64,000 nucleotides of DNA, taken from the NCBI GenBank assembly GCA_008360975.2, contig CM039183.1, positions 57,214,850 through 57,278,849 on the forward strand. Direction: 5' to 3'. Positions 25,001-39,500 of this stretch are shown in pieces. Source of the DNA: Lichenostomus cassidix. Its lineage: Eukaryota; Chordata; Aves; Passeriformes; Meliphagidae. Position 1 is the stretch's first letter. Every line of letters starts with the position of its first letter. The position numbers and the translations under genes were made by a program. Under the pieces are notes generated by a model. That model saw only the letters and a program-made list of their open reading frames with translations, searched no databases and was not told where the DNA came from.

Positions 25001-28000
25001 TTTTACTGAAGTGTGATCTCTCCTTGTTCTGCTTTCCAAATTTTCTGCAGCCAGTGGATGCCATTCCCATAATTTCCACCTTGATTGGTACTCCCAAACC
25101 ATATTAAATATTTCCCCCCTTTTATTGTTTAAATCTGTGTTAGAAATCAAGAAGTATGAAGCTGAGACTGTAACACGAGTCAGGATAACAAGCGTGACCA
25201 CAGTGCTTCAAATGTCTTCCATGAGTTACTTCTGTAAGTACACTTGTACCCTCTAAGGTAAAAGCCACTGGAACAAAATATTCATCAGTTCCAATGTTGT
25301 CAGTTGTTGGGACAACACTGCACAAAAAAGTGAAAAAATCCTTGTATTCAGTCCATCAGATTTAGTAATCAGTGCCACTACTAGCTCAGTCCTCATGCAA
25401 TTCCTGCTTCCTTTTTCCTAGCTGCTTAATAAGACTAGTTAGAGGACTAGCTGGCTGGCATGTCCCCTTTGCTGTCATATTTACATTAAAAAATGTAAAT
25501 ATTTTGTTGTGATTAATATTTTCAGTGAAACTATTTGACTTCTTTTGACAAAACTATGTCAGGGAATCATGGCGACTCAAATCAGCTGAGGGCATTCCCC
25601 CAAAATAATCAGTAGGAGTCCATATGTACAGGCACACGTGCTTAAGAGGATAAAGCATATTTGATAGGCTTTGCCCTGCAGAACAAATATATTCATGGCC
25701 ATTTTATCCCCAAAATAGGGGGAACTATGCCTGCTGCAATGCAATATAATATCTCTAGAAACAAAGACTTGCTATGTTTTCTTAACTGTATATTAAAATA
25801 ACAAAGTCTAACAACAAGATATGGTGATTTAAATTTCCCAACTGAAAGTTTTTGCTTGCATATCTTTAGTAGATGTTTTGGCTAATTAAGAAATAGAATC
25901 AAATGAACCTTAACATAAACCCCTAAGAAAATTACAATTGCAAAAATTGACAGGAAAGGAACCGTATTTAAAACACTGCAGTCTTGTGTGACATAGGCAT
26001 TTTTAAAGAGGTTTTTATTTTGCATTTGACACAGCTTTATGTTTGTAATTTGATACACAGTTTTAATTTTGCTTTTTGTAGTACTTAAAGTATGGGTATG
26101 TTTTTTGTTTAATTTTTAAAATACTCTGCTTATTTATTGATCTCTGATAGAACTTGGAAACAAAAAAAAATATTAGGAAAGTTCCAAAGACATGTTTAAA
26201 AAAGTTTTTTTGTATTTTTTGCTTGGAAAATTATTACTATTTTGCACAAACCTTAAAAGATTGCACAAAAATTACCTATGACACAAAAACCTAAATCCTT
26301 CTATATAGTTCCATGGGACAAAGGACTGATATAGGCCTTTGGAAACTACTGAAATCAATAGAACTACTTTGGATCTGGACAGGCTTATATGGAAATCTTG
26401 CCCATGCTTCCTACAAGGAATCTTTGTTGCTGAAAACTGTGCCATAATTGCAGGTTTGTTTGTTTTTTTCAGCTTTCTTACAGGAGCAAGTGCACCATCC
26501 TGACTTCTCTCTTTCCTTGTTTTGGAGGCTTTTTGCATGGTAGAGAAGTATTTGGCAGAGGTCTGCTTTCTTTCTTTTATTATTATTTTCATATTTACAT
26601 TTGTATTTTCACTTGCCTCCTTCACAGAGTGCACCAAGTAAAGAATGTATTTCTCTAAAATGTAAGGATATGAGAATGCAAAATCATTGATTCAGACTAA
26701 TATCTATGTTTTCACTCCTATATGAAAGGAGGAAAGTGAACATCATGTTCTCCTTGTGCTCCCTGTGAGATCATATAATCCTAACACGTCTGGAAATTGC
26801 ATGTAAGCAAACATTCATAATGTAACAGTTTTCTTTTACAGTAAGACAAAAAAACTGGCAAAATAGTGAAACACAGCTATGATGAGGTCTGGTTTTCAGC
26901 ATTCAAACTGGTGTTCATGGCTCTTAGGAAAGAAGGAAAACTTTTCTTTTGACATATTGGAAAGGGGGCAATTTTAAATCAACTCTGTTAGTTTTGTCTG
27001 AGAGCTGGCATGGATTTGCTCAGATAACTTCATCCAAGTTGTTTTTTGGCCAAGAAGATCTTAAAGTTAAAAACCAGATAATCTAGTAAAACAAAATAAA
27101 AGGCCTAATTAGTGATGGTAGCTCTGGCCTCACAAGAAAATAATGTGATGGATTTGGAACACAGATGAGAGCACTAGCTCCACAGAAGTGTTATTCCAGC
27201 CACAGAAGGTCTTAAATACACCTTTTAAAATTTATAATATAATGCCAGATGGTTGAGCCACATCTGAGATTTTCAGGGCATTCAGTATGCCGTGATCAAA
27301 GTTAAGTAATCACTGAAAGAGAATAAAATTGCTGAGAACCTGCCATTATAGTTAATGTGTGCACTGAAAAATTGATTCTTGATCTTTTTCAGTAAAACTC
27401 TTGGTGGGTGGCATTTCTGTGAAATAGGTGTTAACTGGATTAGCTCAGTTTCAGGTCATGTTTTTCAACTGAAAATGTAGTCCTTTCTAGTACTTTAACA
27501 AAATAAAATTAATATAAAGCAATAGTTTGTCTAACTACTAGCCAAACTTCTGAATTCTCTTGTTATAGTCAAAATGACATTCAGCTCCTAATCTACATCT
27601 GGGTAGTTTCACTCCTGAATATGACTAATCCTGGCTGAACCTCTTTACAGGATCTGACCAACTAGGTCTCAGAGCACACCTCAGTTTAGTCCCTGCACAG
27701 CACAGATAACCTGGTGCAGCTGCTGCTTCATCTCTCATCACTTCTGGTTAAAAACTGTGTGGTATGGGAAAGTTGCTCTAGCTCTGTTTCTGCCAGGGTC
27801 TGTGTTATCCAGGGTTATGGTCCTTCCTGCCTGTCCTCCTCAAGCTGCACCTGACATTTTCATTGCATGAAGCAATTAATTGACCACTGAAGAAAGAGAC
27901 TATCAAAGCCCTAGCTTCAAGATCAGTTTTTGGGACAAACAGTTGGGAAAGGGGAGACCTGTTGAAGGAAACTTGGCCTGACTGATGATCACCACCATTA

Positions 28001-29568
28001 GGTTTTGTAATTTTTGCATTACAAACACCATTACTTCAATGGGAGCAATTAAAAGAAATGCCATTGGGGTTTAGCATTTGGAGAATTTGTGAAGGTGGGG
28101 GAAATTCATGTTTGCATGCACTCCTCTGCCAACTGAGGGCTAGGATGGAGGGGATTTCCCCTCCCTTTGCTGCCCTTACCTTCCAGTGACTAGTGGGAGC
28201 TTATACCCTCAAGCCAGGACAGAGGCAGGCATATGATGCACACACAGCAGAGAGGGCAAAAGCCCTTGAGAGGGAAAGTCTCTCCAGAAAGACCACATTT
28301 CACTCATTCTCTCCTGGTGGAGCCCCAGCCCCACTCACTGTGTAGTCAGGCTGCTCTCACCGCACACCACCACTTCGTTTTCCCAGATCCAACAGGTTTA
28401 TCTACTGATAAATAATTCTCCTGCTTGTCACCAGCTTCTGCAAGCAGGAGAGTGAACTGAGTGCCACGCTGCAGCTCCTTCAGTCACACTCCTGGCAGCT
28501 CTGGCTCTCAGTCCATGCAGCTGTGTGCTACCTTCACTGCTCCCCTTGAGATACCATCCACAGCCCAGAGGTCCAAGGATGCAGGACTGTCTGCATTTAT
28601 ATCATTTGCTGAAGTCCCTCAACATTTTTCTTCCTTGGGGCATTGAAGCATGTGTAATGAATTCTGCAACCTTGGCAGCTCCCCAAGCCTCTCTAATTAG
28701 GAACTTGTGATATGACAAGCTTCTTAACAATATTATTTACTTTTCCTGAGACATAGCAAGGGAAGGTTATGTTTCTCTCCCTGCAGAAACCAGTAGCACG
28801 ATGGGTGAAACTTCAGGAGATATTATGCTGGTTGCTTAAGTTGTAATATAAAACATATTTGTGTCTGAGCCGGACTTGACTTTTTCAGCAACCTGAATTC
28901 CTGTAAGGATATTTTAATTTTCATCCTTTGATGCAATTAGGCTTTAAATATTTCAACTGGGTTTTTTTGCTCGGAGAAAAAAAATCTAATTCACAGAGAT
29001 TCTTTTGATATCATACAAGACATAAGATGTGAACCCTCTCTCCCACTGGTGGCATTTCCTCCAACAGAATGAAAAAATCCAAACCAATTCAACTAGTTTG
29101 TCTCCAGTGAAGTCTGGGAGTAATGTAGAGCTGCTTCCTGCTTACCAAACCAAGAGCCTCCACCAAGGAAATACAAGAGTCATACCAAGGAAATGAGCAA
29201 TTCTCTGCTAGTCACCTTAGCTACAGCCTTTCCAGGACTTCAAGCATTTGAGCATCACCTTTCCCATGCTACTAAGCTGCAGTATGAGTAACAGCATTTT
29301 CCAATAGTATTTGAAGCTCAATCAAAATAGTAGCCCTAGGAAAAAAACCAACCACCAACCAACCCCACAAAGTTTGTCACATTGCTCAAACAGAAACAAA
29401 AATACAGTCTTCTGGTTGCTTCATTTTACACATGTGGATCAGCCTTAAAATCAGAAGGTATGGGGAAATGGTTTCTCTTAGATTATTCTGGGGGTGAAGA
29501 AATATACCCCAAACACAATTTTACAGATAAATAGATAAAATAGATTGATTAGATTAGCTGGATAGATG

Positions 29569-29604
<36 letters not shown>
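29569..29604. repeat. (GATA)9 microsatellite
   Basis: Nine uninterrupted GATA units. Degenerate GATA/GATT units extend it leftward to about 29525. It is probably length-polymorphic. Confidence 0.95.
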
Positions 29605-32600
29605 TTGCAGAGAACCTAATACTTTTCAATACATTCTAATGAACCACCAGCCAAGCCAATTTAGTTTCTCAACAATGCTTGGTTTCTCTCCTCTGCAGCA
29701 CCTCATGTCAAGGAAAGATTATAGCAAGAGCAATTTGTTTCAGATTTACTCTGTCAGATCAGCTGCTGATAGTTTCAGACCACCTGATCTGGGAGAGAAA
29801 ATGAAGCTCTCTGTTGACAGAAAAGCCACTGATGATTTTCCTGAGGCACTTCATTGTTTATAGAAAACCATTAAGGAGGCTGGGGGTGACATGAGTTCAA
29901 ACTCTTTTTCAAAAACATAACCAAAATTACTTCAGATTTATGATTCTGTCTCAGTTCTCCTCGTGAGATACAATATTCTTCTGAACTCGGATTAAACACC
30001 AATTGTGACTACTACAAAATATTTGGTTTCTTCTCATAGAACTCTAAACAGTGGCTTAGCTTTGGGAACCGTAAATAAATGAACAGCATTTTGAAACAAA
30101 CTCCAGAGTTTACATCATCTTAACTATAAATTGTAAATTAGGTGCAATGGAAGTTACAGTAGATCTTTATATGCTACTTAGAGGTAAGGCTTTCAAAGAC
30201 ATCTAAGGAATTTAAATATCCAATTTCTATTAATTTTAGTAGAAAACTATACTCAGCTCCCTCAGGTAGTTTCAAAAACTTCATCTTAACAGACTGTATT
30301 ATAAACCCTAAACCTATTAGATCCTTGGAGAGATTCCCATCGAGTTTAGGAGAGTTAGATCATGCTCTTGTTGCCTTTCCAGAACATGGTTCTCCTCCTT
30401 TGGCAGGCATCAGGGTCTGCAGCACTGTGGCAGGGCCCCAAACACCTCCCTTCAGTCCCCTAATCAGTCATTGGAAATTTTTCTTCCGAGAAACAGAGTG
30501 AGAAAGGCCACTGTAGTGCACAAACAAATTTAGAAAGACTCCAGACCCACCTAAAGGGTCTGCAAATTTGCAGATTTTCTTGATTGAGGAAGCCAGCAGA
30601 TGCTGTAGCCTCTTCACATACCTGGAGAGAGCAAAACAGGCGATTTTGCCAGATAACTTCAATGCTGGAAGAGAGACCCAGGGGAGGGTATGACATTATT
30701 TTATACCAAGGTCTGCAAGGCTGCCAAACTGCTTACATCAATGGCAAAACTCCCCTTGCCTGCCATGGTGCTGGATTGTCCCAGGCCAGAGTGTCTGAGT
30801 GCTGCAGGGAGCTGCAAACCCCCAGGCACCAAAGACACCCACCATAAACTCTGAGTTCATGGCCAGAGTGACTCTGACCCACCATAAGCTCTAACCAACA
30901 CAAGGAAGGCACATGCTCAGGCCTGAGCTGGGCTGATGCACTGTAGATGTGCCAACTCAGGACCTTCACTGCAGGAACAAGCCCTGGCTGAGCAGTGAGT
31001 CCAATACCTACAGTGTCATTTGAGGGAAGTTGTTAATTCTCCATCCTTGCAGAAATGGGTTCTTTTTCCACAGCACTCGTTGGAAGCAGAAGTTAAACTG
31101 AAGCTTCATTCATACACAAGATTTAAGTTTGCTTTTCCAACATAGTAACAATGCTGTTTGAGAGTTCAGAAGGCATAATGCTGAATATTGCAAAAATGAG
31201 AAAATAACCACAGGTAGTTTTAACCCAAACACAAAATTATATTAGTTGCACTTGAATTTAAAGCCAAATTTTTGATTAGGTCTCCATTTATTGGCAATTC
31301 TGGGAAAAGGTTTCAGTATAATCCCCAGTTAATGAAACCTTTGCTAGTGAATTTCCTTTGTCAACACTGCATTTAATGTGAGAAGTGCTTATACCTGCTA
31401 GATCATCAAAACCTGAAAAGCTAACAGACTCAACTGGAATGTAAAAAACAGGGAGGATTTTCATAAAACTTTAATAAAAGGGTTTGGCCAAGAATGGTGT
31501 AGGGTGATTCCTTTAAAAACAACTCTACTATTACTATTCTCCAGTTTCCAAATAATTTTTTGCCATGAAAATTGACAGACAGCTATGCTAAATATATATG
31601 TATGGTAAAGTATTTCTTGGAAATGTTGCACAAGCAAAACAAAAAAAATTCAATTGTAAAATCCATAGAAACCTAGCCAAGCTGGGCCTGCACTTTAGAG
31701 CCTTTTGGTCTAGTTCATCACTTACAGTTGGACAAATGCCAAGACCCAAATAAACTGGCCCAAGAGAAAGGCAATCTTGACCACTGCTAGCAAGGAGCCA
31801 GGGGAGAAGCTGGTTTAGTTCACTGAAATGCTGCACTCCCCTGCTGCAGTTTTTTTTTTGTTTCAGGACACACAGTGACTGAATGACAGAGAGTTGATAT
31901 AATCTGATCTCCATCCAGCATATCCATCCTGCTCTGCCACAGGGGCACTTTGGATTTATTTGGGTGGGGATATCTGTGCTGAAGGCATTTTAGAAAAACT
32001 ATCTTTAATGAAAGAGCTGTAGGGTGGTGTTTTCCTGCATATTTTTATGAGATTCCTGTGCGAAAGGTGAAGTTGTTGATCCTGTCTTTACATTATTCAG
32101 AAATGTTTAAGAGCTATCTCTTGCTGGTGGCATTATTTATGGCACAGGAAAGGTGTCTCCACTTTCAGAAATTTGGCAACCACTACATAGTTCTTCTTCC
32201 CTCAATTTGAAAACCTGTTAATTTTGTAGTCAGCCCCAACACTGCTTTGTTTCCTCTAGTCTGATGAAATTATTCTTGCACTACAGTGTCATTGCCATAA
32301 CTGCTTATCCACCTGCACTTTAGGTACTCCCTCCTTGACATGAGTCTTGACATGAAGCCACAAGGACCAGGGATCCAACAGTGAGAGAGACTTTTAAAGA
32401 ATTCTTCCCACTGCATGTAGCATGTGCTGAGACAGGATTTTGGAAATTCAATTAATGCTTCCATGAACACAAGTAATGTGTAAACGTGCCTGTGGCTGTG
32501 TACTTCCCTATGAAACCTTAGAACTAGGATTAAACTGACTTTCAGGTCAAGCAGGATGATTGCACTAAAAAAGAAGCGCTTTATTTTTCCTTTAAAGTTT

Positions 32601-35600
32601 TAAGCTCTTCATTTGAACCGTGCTGACTTTGTGTTCACAGAAACAGGAATGCTCATGGAAACAGTATTAAAAATATTTTTGAATACTCAGGAAAAGCAAA
32701 TTTTGAAGCCCTACAAAAAATATTTGCAGTGGAAATCTCATTCCTCTCATTCAGTCAGGAAACAGAAATACACCATATACACTGCACAGCCATTACAGCT
32801 GTTTGAAGTGTGCCAAGAACCACTCATAAATTAACTACAGACATAGAATACTGTAAATAAGTTTGATGACTAACTAGTCAAAATCTTCTCAATGGCAACT
32901 CAACTGAAAAAAAAAAAAAAGTGAAAACACTTATTAGAAAATAAGGTATCACAGAGTGCATCTCAAGCTAGGCTGCCCAGTTAGCTGAACAACTGTGTTA
33001 CATTCTGCCAAATGTACCCCAGCTGACTGGTAAGAAAACTTCATTTTTCTTCCCTCTTGCTTGTCATATTCCTAGTTGACTTTCTCATGACAGTGCTGCC
33101 TGAGTGATATCTATGGGACTGCACAGCAAAAATCCTAGGAAAACAAGGGAACTGCCCTTCACCAAAGACATATCCTGGGTACACTCTAACACCAGCACAC
33201 AGATATATTCCTGATTTCTTGCAAAGTCCCTTTCTCACATATATGTTTGAAGTCCCCATTTTTAAAAACACCTATGCCCATGTGTAATTTTCTTTTCTTT
33301 GAAATGTGCCTTAATGTGGTGCAGACCTGTGACTGACATTAAACACACTCTAAGCTTGCTTTTTCATAGAAATTCCTTCCTGAATTTGAGCTTAAGCACC
33401 CAGTTACCAGACAGAAAAACAAATTCATAACCTCTTCTGTTTCCAGTTTAATAAAGTTATAATCATCACAGAACTGCATTGTTAATACTCTACAGCTAAT
33501 CATATCCTGAAAAAACCCATGTTTGATCGTTACCAAATATCAGGAGACTAGAAACCAAAAAAAGGAAATCTGGAGATGGGATTTGACATGAGCATAACAT
33601 CACCCTTGTCTTCATTTTTTTAGCAATGGATGGAAGAAATGTGAGAAAAACAATGGATTTCAGTGACAGGTTATGTGGTCATCAAACTTCATATACATTC
33701 CTTGAAATATGGACTCGTCCAAAGCCACACCAAAGGCTGTTTAGTGTCAATGAATTAGGGGTTTGAATTCCTCTCCAGAAGCATCACTCTCTTGGTTGAT
33801 GAGGAGAAAGAACCATTATACCTGCTAACAGACAGTGCTACCTGAAAAGGAAAATCATTGTCTATCTAAATTGTTCTGGAATCCTAAAGTGCAGAATTTT
33901 TCTTTCTTTCCCATGTAAGAGTTTTTTTTTCTGTGAAGCAGTAGTGTTATTTTAAAGCTTTTCTACAGTCTTATAGTTCAGTAACAGTGTAAACCTCAAT
34001 TGCATGTTCTGGTGAATAAAATTAAATTCGTTACTCAACTGAAAATGGGAAGTTGTCTCAGAATAAGTTTACATTTCACAAATAGGGTTGGTCAATCAGA
34101 AAAAAAATAGTTTTCACAAGTAAGGAATACTATTAGAAAAATTGTGAGGAAAAGATTAGACCATAAAACCTGGAAGTGCTTCTTAAAAATAATTTATTAT
34201 ATTTTAAGAAAAGGTCTCAAGAACACTATTGTACAACCAAGGAGGACAAAAACAAGGCCACAAATGCATTTTTGACTCCATTGCAAAGAGAAGAGGAAAA
34301 ACACATATAGAGTCACAGCAACAAATCCAAGATAGAGATACAAGGAACAATACACACTACTACACTATGAAGCATGGAAAATTGATAGAGGAAGCCAAAA
34401 ATGTTCAGCTGATTGGGCCAGCAATTAAAAAAAAAATCATAAGCACAAAAGCAAACATAATATAGAATGAGATGGCAGGGCTTAGAATATGCCCAAAAAA
34501 CGTGCTGAAGAAGAAAAATAAGTAATTTTCTTCTGTATTTTAAAAAGATGTGATTCTTTCCAGTGCAATTGCAGCTCTGAACACAACTCTCTGTGGCCCT
34601 TGGAGAGACAGCACGAGCCCTCAGGCTGATTTTATAGCAAAAGGAGTGAATATGGGAGAAAAGTACAACATGGCAATTAAAAAAGCAAATGAGAGAGTGA
34701 AGCCGCCACCAAAGCAGCAGGTACAAGAGGATAGGGAGCAGAAGACCATCCCAAACTCTCTCCAAAGGTGACCTTGTCTCACCAGGATGGTAGGCTAGTG
34801 TGGGCTAACGTGCTCATGTGTCTGCAGCACTGGAAATGTTTATGACATTTTAAAATACTAAGAAATATAATAGTCACAAGTATAATGAAAATAAATTTAA
34901 ATATAACAAACTCCTCTTGCTGCCAGCCAACACAAACTATGAAATGAGAAACTTGGGGGCAGTCTGCCTGAGGAAAAAGAGATTATGTACACAGACAAAA
35001 TGGAAGGCAAGGGATTTCTCCATCCTGGGGAATGTTTTGAGGCTTAACCCCTTACACCAGGGAAAGCTTTTTGCTGTTGGTTCAAAGCAATCATTCTTTG
35101 GACCCTTCTTCAGAAGCCCATCACAGGTGACTCAAGTGAAGGAAAGACAAGCCAGAAAACAGCTGCTCAATCCTTGACCCTGGAAGGGTCTTTCCTAAGC
35201 CCTCAGTTTTTAAGCTCTGAGAGCTGACCAGTATTTCCCCTGCTCTTCTGATGTTCCCCCCATTAGTGTCTGTCTCACCATTTTATGCTCTGTCTGCAAA
35301 GTCTCCATGGCACCTTGGTTTATGTTGGCATGGCACTGGTGCTTCAGGACCACAACCTGTAACCACGGTCTCCAGATGCTGTCATAAGATTGGAAAGTAA
35401 AGTCTGCAGGTCTAGTACTGCTATCACTATGTGTAGGCCAAGGACATAAAGAACAAAATCAGTATAACTTGAATACTGGCTGTTTCAGAGGAAAACATAA
35501 ATTACAAGTATTTAAAAGATCTGCAATGTCTCCAATAGAAAGAAATTATATAAAAAGATACACAGCATTATACTAGTGGATCAGAAAGGGAAACACCAGC

Positions 35601-36062
35601 AGTTAAAATTGGTGAAAATTATCTCAAGAGGCTGAGCTATTACTGTACAAAATTCTTTTCTAGGGAAGCAATATTGCTTTCAGTATAATGTTCAGTTTGG
35701 GACAAAACCATTTCTAGATACACAACAACAAACATTTTTTTTACTGTCAAAAAATAATAGATGATGCAGAATTTTCCTCCTCAGAATTTGATAAATGTAA
35801 ACAGCCATATCTTTTTTCCCTTTACATATAATATGATATGAATCTCACCCTTCTTTGAATGTATTAATTCTGCAGAAATATTACCCAAATAGTCCAGATA
35901 TATTTTCAGCATAAAAGTTGCCTGTTAATGGCTCAAATTTTCTATTCTTAAAAAAAAATAACAAGAAATGTCTTTGTCTCCACTTTTGTTTGAGAAAAAC
36001 ATTTTACCCTTAGCAAAAGCCCAAATTTCTTATTATTCTTTAATAAGAAATAATTATTCTTG
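29605..36062. other. Intergenic, no gene seen
   Basis: AT-rich unique sequence with short A tracts (for example about 32907-32920). The longest frames are compositional. Confidence 0.55.
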
Positions 36063-36067
36063 GTTAT

Positions 36068-36531
36068 TGTCCTAGGTTGCAATATAGATGTATTTAAGTA
36101 TTCTATTACCACCAGCTGTGGGCCATTAGCTGTTATCAGCTGCTAATGACCCACCCCGCATGACAGGCAATGGGCCATCAGGGACCCACCGTGTGACTCA
36201 TGGACTTATCTCATCCCATTGTGAGATGCTCTGCCCAGGAGGGAGGAGCCAGGTGTTCCCACCTGGATATAACCTGGCCTTGGAACTGCCTGAGCTAGCC
36301 CTGTCTACTGGGTTCCCTGAGAGGACCAGAGCTACCACTGGATCTTCAGCTGGAGACCAGACCTTCACAGGATCACCGCTTCAACTGGACTACTTCAGTT
36401 GGACTGCTACCACCACCCTAACAGGGTGTCAGGTTGTACCTTTGTCAGTGCTTTTCCTTGTATTATTTCACTTATTTTTAATTTCAATCTTGACTTGTGA
36501 TCTCCCACTGGTTTGTTTTCAAACCAATACA
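36068..36531 (+). mobile_element. Solo LTR, ERVL-type, with intact 5-bp target duplication
   Basis: A 464-bp element starts TGTCCTAGGTT and ends AACCAATACA, a short imperfect inverted repeat of TG...CA type. It is bounded on both sides by GTTAT (36063-36067 and 36532-36536). A TATA-like GATATAAC at 36266-36273 supports plus orientation. A 5-bp duplication fits class III (ERVL) endogenous retroviruses. No internal retroviral sequence adjoins it, so it arose by LTR-LTR recombination. An open frame of 126 codons inside it (36160-36540) is not a retroviral gene. Confidence 0.85.
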
Positions 36532-36536
36532 GTTAT

Positions 36537-39500
36537 CTAAACAGGCCACCAGGTTTTTTACCCTTATATCCATGAAACTTGCAAGAATCACTGACATTTA
36601 CATTCATACTTTTTAGGCACAGTTTGGCTCAAGGAAAGAAGCAAAAAGTCCTGTGTTTTCTTATGACGATTTTCAGACCTACATTTACTTTAAGTTCTAA
36701 GTTTTATTTTCTATAAACATGGTTGCTTTCATCACAGAGAAGTTAAAAAGAAACATCTCAATAACTGAAGTCACATCAGCAGAACACAGGAAAACAGGAC
36801 ACAGGAAAATAAATTAAATCCTGTATTTTCTGACTTGAATATTGACATTTGATTCTTTGGGATTAAATTTGCATAGTGCACACCTCAATGCAGTTAAGTC
36901 ATTATTAAGCTATTTTTTAAAATCTAGTTTTGGTGTTTCATGTGATTGATTTCACCAGTAGACTAGACAGCATTGAGCTTGCCTGTGAGCACAGAACTAG
37001 CACAGAGTCCATTCCAGGCTCTGAAATACTCTGAAAAGGCTACACTTCTGTACTGCAAGCTGTGTATCATAGAATTTCCTTGTATTTGAGCATTTTTAAA
37101 TTTGCTGGCTTATTAAAAAAAAAAAAAACAAAAAAACCCCAAAGCCCCACAAACAACAGCCCTTTATTATTTTGAAAAATGAAAGCTTTTATTGGTAAAA
37201 TACCTTCTTGCAGTGCTCAACTCCTTGAGTTCAAGTCCAACAACCTAAACTAACACTCAAAGCTAAGAATATTCTTGCAAATGCCCAAAGAAGTGGTTTA
37301 TGTCTGGCTGAAAAGAACCTATTTATTAGAGTGAAACCTAAGCCAGATTTGTTTTCTTCTTCAGCAGGGAGAAGAAAAAATTAATTCTGGCATTCCTTTC
37401 TCCCAGTGCAAAAAATTGTGTAAATAAGTCCTCATCACTTTATTTTGCAGAAGTACAAATAATTCTTCATTAGTGAGTTTCCCATTTATGTTCAGAACTG
37501 TATAGAAGCCTTTCCTGGTTCTGGCTAGAACAGGGGTAATTTTTGCAGTAGCCAGGAGGGGACATGACCAGGACCTGGACCTTACTCTATGGTCCTTCAT
37601 GTAATTTTCTGGGGATGGGGGAAGGGCTCTCTTCTGAATCCATAGCATGATGGAGGGAGCAGTCAGGTACTGTCAGGGTTTTCCTGTGTGGATCTTTCTT
37701 TTCTTTCTTGTACCCTCTGTCATTTGTTGCTGTTACTGTTTATTTTCTTATCTCACTGCTGTTTCCAGTAAATTGTTCTTATCTCAGACAGTGATCATTA
37801 GGTTTTGTACATCCAACTCTTCTCTCCACCTCGCTGCAGGGGAAGGAGGGAGCACATGATTTGGGGAGAGTTAGTGGAAGCACTAAATTGGGGAGTACCA
37901 TTCCTGAACCACATCATGGCTCCGTTCTGTTTCATGCAGCTGTTACAATATTGAATCAAGTCACTGTTCACTAATTGTCAATTCTGGAAATACTGCCCAG
38001 TTCTTCCAAAATCAAGTCATTTGGCCTGATAAAATTAAAATAAAAAATAAGTACCTGGAAAATACCTCTGTGAAACGTGAAGAATTTCAAGGAGACTTCA
38101 CTCCAAATTTATTTTCTTTCTATTGCAGATTTTTTTGAAAATAAAAAACTTGAGAGCTTCTAATGTATAAGTACATTCTCAACAAAAATGACTTCACATT
38201 ACAACAATAAATATATTAAAATATTGATCAAAATATGTTAATTTCTACACAAAATTCCATCTGTGAAGAAGGGATTTTCAAAAGAAAATAACTTGTATAT
38301 TAAATATTTTTACCTAGCTAATAGAATGTTAGAATGAATAAATAGAATGTTAAAATGAAGCCATATTGCATTACAGCTGCTTGCTTATTAGGAGCCAGCC
38401 TCTCTGTCACTTAGGTCCCATCAGGTAGTACCTGAATTCCTTAAGTAATCCCACTGAATCCAATAGGAAAGCTCAAGGAGTAAGGTACAACTATTCTGAT
38501 TAACAGTGGCAGAATCTGACCTTAAGGTCATTTTAATAAGCATACTGGTGACTCGCTATTTCCTAAGGACCCCTTTCCATAATACATTCCATAAAAATAA
38601 GCTCTAGAAAGATATGGTTTCTCCAGCTCCAATATTCCAGACATTTGGAAATCCTGAAAAGAACAAAACACTGCCAGCCTGTCACAGACACATAAATGAT
38701 AATGCCATAACCTGGATCAGGTGCCCACGATGAGGGACACCCACAGGGAGTTAAAGTCCCTGTTCCAGAAATTAAAGACCTACAAGTCCCAAACACGACC
38801 ATTCCCCTTTAGTATCTTTACTGATGTGTGTAAGTTGAAATTTGAAGTTGCTCCTGGTTGTAAAACTCCTTTTTATCTCAGAATTTAAACTTACTCATCA
38901 CCCTGGGCAAAGACAAACACAAAAATGTCAAGCTGTTCCTTAAGTACCAATTTAAAGTTCTGCCATATCAACAAAAAGCATCTTCCAAAGTGAAAAAATA
39001 TCTTATGCAAGCAGAATTTGTTGATAGTGTTTGAAAAGTAGAAAATAAAAATGCAGTTCATTCTCTCCTTGAGTTATCTTCTAGCTGTTGTCTTTGTGCA
39101 ATAAGAAAATAGCACATGGCTTTATGTATAGACCTGTCTAGCATAGAAGAAATGGAAAAGATGCAAACTAACTGGTGCTGTCACTGAAAAAATACTTCAG
39201 GTCTTGAGTGCAAACTGTAATATCCTACAGAGATTAATATAAGCATGCCAGGTTTATGGTTATTCATTATTACACTTCTGGGAAAATAGAACAATATATC
39301 TTGATAGTTTTAAATATATATTAGATCCTCTGAGTTGCTGCTGATTATTTAGCCCATATTTCTGTCATTGTATTTCAAAATTACCTTAGAGGGAGCATTC
39401 TGAATTTGTAAAGTTAGTAGAAAAATTGGCAAAAATTACTTTTTTAGCCTTTAAAAGGATACTTAAATGCTGACTGAAGCAGTCTCTCATCATGACACCA

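Larger units (their letters stand above)
16686..29524. other. Long intergenic stretch, no gene seen
   Basis: About 12.8 kb of AT-rich unique DNA with very few recognisable mobile elements. Only the exon-like segment at 16917-16974 and the alternating run at 18973-19000 stand out. Conserved enhancers could lie here but cannot be seen without alignment. Confidence 0.55.

Noticed and set aside
34313..34765. 150-codon minus-strand frame
   Set aside because: Phe/Leu/Cys-rich composition mirrors A-rich plus strand; no recognisable family or splice context.
36160..36540. 126-codon open frame
   Set aside because: Lies inside the solo LTR; no similarity to gag, pol or env.
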